Assembly: GCA_036258735.1 (NCBI GenBank)
Contig: DATADC010000120.1
Span: 1 to 7,614, forward strand
Length of the DNA: 7,614 nucleotides
Direction: 5' to 3'
From: JAPSGM01 sp036258735
Lineage (GTDB): Bacteria; Chloroflexota; Limnocylindria; QHBO01
Shown: piece after piece, positions 4,708 to 7,614 of the stretch
Layout: the number at the start of each line of letters is the position of its first letter
Position numbering within the stretch: position 1 is the first letter of the stretch
The notes under the pieces: generated by a model
Seen by the model: only the letters and a program-made list of their open reading frames with translations
Database searches by the model: none
What the model was told of the DNA's origin: nothing
Translations under genes and position numbers: made by a program

Positions 4708-6269
4708 CCGGCGGCCTCCGGTAGCTCCGTGCGGGGGAAGATCGGCACCGCGTCCCCCGTGCGTCGCGACCCGGACCCTTCGCCGCCCCACGCCAGCAGG
4801 GTCGGCAGGGCCGGCCCGCCCTCGCCCCGCTCGTCGTAGGGCGCAGGCGCGCCGAGCTGCTCCAGCACGGCCCGGGCGCTGGCGGGCGTGAAGGGCGCCA
4901 TGAGGTGCCCCAGGATGCGGCACGCCTCGGCCATGGCGGCCAGCACCTGGCCCAGCCGCTCGGCGTTCCCGGCCTTGTGCAGCAGCCACGGCGCCTGGGA
5001 CTCGGCGTACCCGTTGGCCGCCGAGGTGAGGCCCATGACGGCCGCCAGCGCCTCGTCGAAGTGGAGGCCGCCCATCGCCGCGTGATAGCGCGCCACCGCC
5101 GCGGTCGCGGCGGCCGCCAGCTCGGCATCGGCCGCGGACGGGGGAGGCAACGCCGGCAGCTCGCCGCGGAGGTATCGGGCCGACATCGAGACCGTCCGGT
5201 TGACCAGGTTGCCCAGGTCGTGCGCCAGCTCGGCGTTGTAGCGGCGCACCAGGCCGTCCTCGGTCATGTCGCCGCCGCGGTCGAAGGGGATCTCGCGCAG
5301 GACCAGGAAACGCGTGCCGTCCACTCCGAACTGGCGGATGGCGTCCTCGGGATCGACCACGTTGCCGCGCGTCTTGCTCATCTTCTCGCCGCGCAGGGTC
5401 ATGAAGCCGTGGGCGAACACCTGCCTCGGCAGGTCCACGCCGGCGCTCATCAGCATCGCGGGCCAGTACAGGCAATGGAAGCGGGTGATGTTCATGCCGA
5501 TGATGTGGACGTCGGCCGGCCACCAGCGACCGAACGATTCCGCGTCATCGGGGAATCCGGCGCCGGTGAGGTAGTTGGTCAGCGCGTCGAACCAGACGTA
5601 GATGCGGTGCCCCGGGTCGTCCGGGAAGGGAATGCCCCATCCGGCGCCAGCGCGGCTGATGGAGAAGTCGCGCAGCCCCTCACGCAGCCAGGCCAGCACC
5701 TCGCGCCGGAAGTGCTCCGGCTCGCAGAAGGACGGGTTGTCCCGATACAGCTGCTCCAGGCGGTCCTGGTAGGCCGACAGCCTGAAGAACCAGTTCTCTT
5801 CCTCGAGCCACTGGAGCTCGAGGGTCGGGTGGTCCGGGCACCGGCCGTCCACCAGCTGCGCATCGGTCTTGAACTCGTTGTCGCCGATGCAGTACCAGCC
5901 GGAGTAGGTGCCCTTGTAGATGTCGCCGCTGGCCATGGCACGTCGGACCATCTCGACCGAGGCGCGGACGTGGTCGGCGTCGGTGGTGCGGATGAAGCGG
6001 TCGTAGCTCACGCCGAATCGGTCGAACGCCGACTGCCAGGCCGCGGCCCACTCGTCGACGAGCGCCTTGGGATCCTTGCCGAGCTCGCGCGCCTGCCGCT
6101 CGACCTGCGCGGAGTGCTCGTCCATGCCGGTCAGGAAGCGCGTGGGCGTGCCGAGCAGGCGCCGGTATCTGGCCAGGGCGTCGGCGGCCACCGCCTCGTA
6201 CAGGGAGTGCAGCGGCGGGGCGGCGCTGGGGTAGAAGATGGCCGTGGTCAGGTAGAACGAGTCAGCCAC
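4704..6269 (-). CDS. metG: Methionyl-tRNA synthetase, divergent HIGH motif
   Basis: Class I aminoacyl-tRNA synthetase that charges tRNA-Met in the cytosol. The 521-residue product aligns over its whole length with the Thermus-type enzyme, including FYLTTAIFYP at residues 5-14, TGMDEH (47-52), a zinc-knuckle insert (126-147), WGIPFP, YVWFDALTNY (224-233), GEKMSKTRGN (294-303), a helical anticodon-binding domain with NLVNRT and APWLLHK, and a final AVPIFPRTEL. There is no C-terminal EMAP-like domain. Unusual points: the HIGH position reads P19-L20-H21-S22; the second zinc Cys is Asp130 (C127, C144 and H147 are kept); and the usual IGKDI reads IGMNI (258-261). The start is a GTG at 6267-6269, 9 bp after the fpr stop, with GAGG seven bases upstream. 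The reading frame is uninterrupted, so it is an intact gene. It may be the cell's normal enzyme of an unusual clade or a second copy. Confidence 0.93.
   Translation of the reverse strand: MADSFYLTTAIFYPSAAPPLHSLYEAVAADALARYRRLLGTPTRFLTGMDEHSAQVERQARELGKDPKALVDEWAAAWQSAFDRFGVSYDRFIRTTDADHVRASVEMVRRAMASGDIYKGTYSGWYCIGDNEFKTDAQLVDGRCPDHPTLELQWLEEENWFFRLSAYQDRLEQLYRDNPSFCEPEHFRREVLAWLREGLRDFSISRAGAGWGIPFPDDPGHRIYVWFDALTNYLTGAGFPDDAESFGRWWPADVHIIGMNITRFHCLYWPAMLMSAGVDLPRQVFAHGFMTLRGEKMSKTRGNVVDPEDAIRQFGVDGTRFLVLREIPFDRGGDMTEDGLVRRYNAELAHDLGNLVNRTVSMSARYLRGELPALPPPSAADAELAAAATAAVARYHAAMGGLHFDEALAAVMGLTSAANGYAESQAPWLLHKAGNAERLGQVLAAMAEACRILGHLMAPFTPASARAVLEQLGAPAPYDERGEGGPALPTLLAWGGEGSGSRRTGDAVPIFPRTELPEAAG
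4715..4719 (-). promoter_or_regulatory. Shine-Dalgarno that decides the tatD CTG start
   Basis: GGAGG on the minus strand, within the last codons of metG, exactly seven bases before the CTG at 4707. No standard start codon lies in the tatD frame at a usable distance, so this site is the main argument for CTG initiation. Confidence 0.6.
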
Positions 6270-6278
6270 GCCCGCGCC

Positions 6279-7031
6279 TCAGTGCTGCCGGCCCTTGGGC
6301 CAGTACAGCTCCTTGCGGATCTGCTCGGGCGGGAAGCCGCGCTGCTGGGTGGCCATCTCCTCCACCACGGCCACCATCTCCGGGTTGCCGCACAGGTAGA
6401 GCGTGGTGGTGTCCGCCGTCAGGCGCAGCTCGTCGAGGAGCCCGGGCAGCACCGCCTCCGCTCGACCGGTGAGGCCGGTCCACGAGGGGCAGTGCTGTGG
6501 CCGCGACACGGTGGCGGCGTAGCGCAGCGGGAAGCCGCCCGAGTCCGCCAGCTCGCTGAGCTGCTGACGCCATGCCAGGTCGTAGTCGTAGCTCACGCCG
6601 TGCAGCAGCACGATGTCGCGCTGCTGGCCGCGGGCACGGAGCGTCTCGATCATGCTGATGAACGGGGCCAGGCCCGTGCCGGTCGCCACGAAGAAGCAGG
6701 TACGCCCGTCGTCCTGGAGCAGGAACTTGCCCTTCGGCCCCTTGATGTTGATGGGGTCGCCGACCTGGCGCTCCCACAGCAGCGGCGTCAGCGCACCGCC
6801 GTGGACGAGCCGGATGAAGAACTCGTAGTCGCTGATGTCGGTGGACGGCGACGAGATGGACATCGGGCGCTGGATGAGCTTGCCCTGCGGGCCCATCAGG
6901 CCCAGCGTGGCGTACTGGCCGGGCTCGAACGGGAATCCCTCCTCGAGCGGCTCCACGCGGACGATGGCCAGGCCCTCGGCGACCTCGTCCCATCGGCTGA
7001 TGCGTCCGTTGTACGGATAGTCGTCGGTCAC
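6279..7031 (-). CDS. fpr: Ferredoxin/flavodoxin-NADP+ reductase (Fpr type)
   Basis: FAD enzyme of 250 residues that moves electrons between NADP(H) and ferredoxin or flavodoxin in the cytosol. The N-terminal FAD barrel shows FEPGQYATLGL (35-45), RPMSISSPS (55-63), VHGGALTPLLW and GPKGKF (98-103). The NADP domain shows FVATGTGLAPFISMIETL (114-131) with the GTGLAP loop, LLHGVSYDYDL, and LYLCGNPEMV (211-220). The C-terminal helix ends ELYWPKGRQH, with the aromatic pair typical of bacterial Fpr followed by a six-residue extension. Met57 replaces the usual FAD-stacking Tyr of the RxYS motif. The start is the GTG at 7029-7031, backed by AGAGGA seven bases upstream (7039-7044); a longer frame back to 7208 is Pro/Arg-rich and would cross the promoter region. 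It heads the run fpr-metG-tatD and is divergent to the lamin-tail gene. Confidence 0.93.
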   Translation of the reverse strand: MTDDYPYNGRISRWDEVAEGLAIVRVEPLEEGFPFEPGQYATLGLMGPQGKLIQRPMSISSPSTDISDYEFFIRLVHGGALTPLLWERQVGDPINIKGPKGKFLLQDDGRTCFFVATGTGLAPFISMIETLRARGQQRDIVLLHGVSYDYDLAWRQQLSELADSGGFPLRYAATVSRPQHCPSWTGLTGRAEAVLPGLLDELRLTADTTTLYLCGNPEMVAVVEEMATQQRGFPPEQIRKELYWPKGRQH

Positions 7032-7079
7032 GCGGGCGTCCTCTGACTCGGCGCCTGAGCCGGCGGCGGGTGGGCGGAA

Positions 7080-7085
7080 AGTATA
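7080..7085 (-). promoter_or_regulatory. Candidate -10 box for fpr
   Basis: TATACT on the minus strand matches five of six -10 bases and would give a 5' leader of about 43 bases. No recognisable -35 box lies 16-19 bases upstream, which suggests an activator-dependent promoter; the GTACGG repeats sit about 50-77 bases upstream of the predicted start. Confidence 0.45.
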
Positions 7086-7124
7086 CCGAGGCCCTCTCCC
7101 GGGCCAGCCACGCGCTGGGCCGCG

Positions 7125-7184
7125 GTACGGTGCAGTACGGGGTGGTACGGAGCGCTCGTTCAGTACCTGGCTCGGGGATGGTAC
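7125..7184. repeat. Phased GTAC repeat cluster
   Basis: Three copies of GTACGG start at 7125, 7135 and 7145, exactly 10 bp apart and on one face of the helix. Two further GTAC cores follow at 7163 and 7181, each 18 bp after the previous one. The linkers between copies are different, so this is not a simple tandem duplication. The cluster lies just upstream of the candidate fpr promoter on its strand, a likely binding site for a multimeric regulator. Confidence 0.65.
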
Positions 7185-7335
7185 CGATGACCGGGTCGCC
7201 CGGTGCAAATTACAGTCGCGGCACTTATCGCAGATCCCGGCCCGCGCGGGTGCTGAGGCAGGGCCGACATGAGCGCTGCGGGTTTTCTGGGCCCACCCGG
7301 CTCACCGAATAGCCCAGCGCCGGGAGGAACCCATC

Positions 7336-7614
7336 ATGCGCCGCGCCGTCGTAGGCATGTCCCTGGCCGTCACCCTTGTTGCGCTGGCATCGACGCCGAT
7401 GGCCTCGCCGCGCATCGCCGCAGCGGCCGGCTGCGTCCGCTTCCTCGCCAGCAACTTCGACGCGGCTGGCAACGACCACACCAACGAGAACGGTGAGTGG
7501 GTGCGCATCAAGAACGTGTGCTCCACCGGCAAGGACATCGGCGGGTGGCAGATCCATGACTACGGCCGGATCCACGTCTACCGCTTCCCGGCTGGGTTCA
7601 GGCTGGGCGCGGGC
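7336..7614 (+). CDS. Secreted lamin-tail-domain (LTD) protein, 3' end cut
   Basis: The first 93 codons are visible and the frame is open to the window edge. The start ATG at 7336-7338 has GGGAGGA seven bases upstream. Residues 1 to about 31 look like a signal peptide: MRR, a hydrophobic stretch with GMSLAVTLVALAS, then an Ala-rich segment ending AAAAGC. From about residue 36 the sequence SNFDAAGNDHTNENGEWVRIKN, then IGGWQIHDYGRIHVYRFPAGF, matches the bacterial LTD fold (asparagine/acidic loop, NExVxIKN strand, GWxIxD strand, Y-x-FP strand). Cys33 and Cys62 could form a disulfide after export; Cys33 as a lipoprotein anchor is possible but the -3 position is Ala, a weak lipobox. LTDs are often found in extracellular or surface proteins, alone or with nucleases; the role here cannot be told from this part. 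Confidence 0.85.
   Translation, partial: MRRAVVGMSLAVTLVALASTPMASPRIAAAAGCVRFLASNFDAAGNDHTNENGEWVRIKNVCSTGKDIGGWQIHDYGRIHVYRFPAGFRLGAG

Larger units (their letters stand above)
7032..7335. other. 304-bp divergent intergenic region
   Basis: The region lies between the starts of fpr (minus) and the lamin-tail gene (plus). It holds a good -10 box for fpr at 7080-7085, a set of phased GTAC repeats at 7125-7184, a CCGGG-TCG-CCCGG inverted repeat at 7191-7203, a 10-bp palindrome CCCGCGCGGG at 7241-7250, and the Shine-Dalgarno of the lamin-tail gene at 7322-7328. I see no convincing -35/-10 pair for the plus-strand gene and no credible small gene or RNA gene. Confidence 0.7.

Noticed and set aside
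3901..5523. TatD as a 540-residue fusion with a long N-terminal part
   Set aside because: The N-terminal half is read from inside metG in another frame and is Arg/Gly-rich without family likeness. The TatD domain itself begins at the metG stop with its own ribosome site.
4905..7046. A 713-codon open frame on the plus strand
   Set aside because: It lies antisense to metG and fpr, both of which have full family motifs; long antisense frames are common in GC-rich DNA. Its sequence is low-complexity, rich in Arg, Gly, Val and Ala, with no recognisable domain.
7032..7208. N-terminal extension of fpr back to an ATG at 7208
   Set aside because: The added residues are Pro/Arg-rich, unlike Fpr proteins, and cover the -10 box and GTAC repeats; the GTG at 7031 has a well-placed Shine-Dalgarno.
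1..7614. tRNA, rRNA, CRISPR array, transposase or phage genes
   Set aside because: Looked for on both strands and not seen; coding content and base composition are even throughout, with no sign of recent transfer.

Overview
The window is a GC-rich bacterial chromosomal segment with no sign of phage, transposon, tRNA, rRNA or CRISPR. GTG starts, Shine-Dalgarno-led genes, CIRCE-controlled groESL, a Thermus-type methionyl-tRNA synthetase without a C-terminal dimerisation domain, and a lamin-tail-domain secreted protein fit a high-GC Chloroflexota-like organism. An actinobacterium is not excluded. This placement is inference from gene style, not from a marker search.

Layout. Positions 1-1633 hold groES and the first 424 codons of groEL, both on the minus strand. 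They are read from a promoter at about 1759-1788 that carries a near-perfect CIRCE operator (1730-1756), so HrcA heat-shock control is expected. Upstream, on the same strand, is a GbsR/MarR-like winged-helix regulator (1803-2477). Only 49 bp separate it from a divergent NmrA/NDUFA9-like atypical SDR reductase (2527-3528, plus strand), a typical regulator-target arrangement. A strong GC hairpin (3529-3553) follows the reductase.

From 7031 down to 3580 the minus strand carries an apparent operon: ferredoxin/flavodoxin-NADP reductase (fpr-like), methionyl-tRNA synthetase (metG), TatD-family metal-dependent DNase (tatD), then after a 90-bp gap with a perfect 20-bp palindrome, a small single-pass membrane protein of unknown function. 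fpr and metG are 9 bp apart. metG and tatD appear to overlap by 4 bp, with tatD starting at a CTG. metG-tatD neighbourhood is common in bacteria; fpr at the head links redox supply only by co-transcription.

The 304-bp divergent region 7032-7335 contains a candidate fpr -10 box and an unusual phased set of GTAC-containing repeats. The window ends inside a plus-strand gene (from 7336) for a secreted lamin-tail-domain protein.

Most content is housekeeping. The points that deserve a second look are: the MetRS whose HIGH signature reads P-L-H-S, with further changes at a zinc ligand and in the usual IGKD segment; the CTG start of tatD; the phased GTAC repeats upstream of fpr; and a palindrome sitting between the -35 and -10 boxes of the groESL promoter. 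I did not find a clear new multi-gene system.
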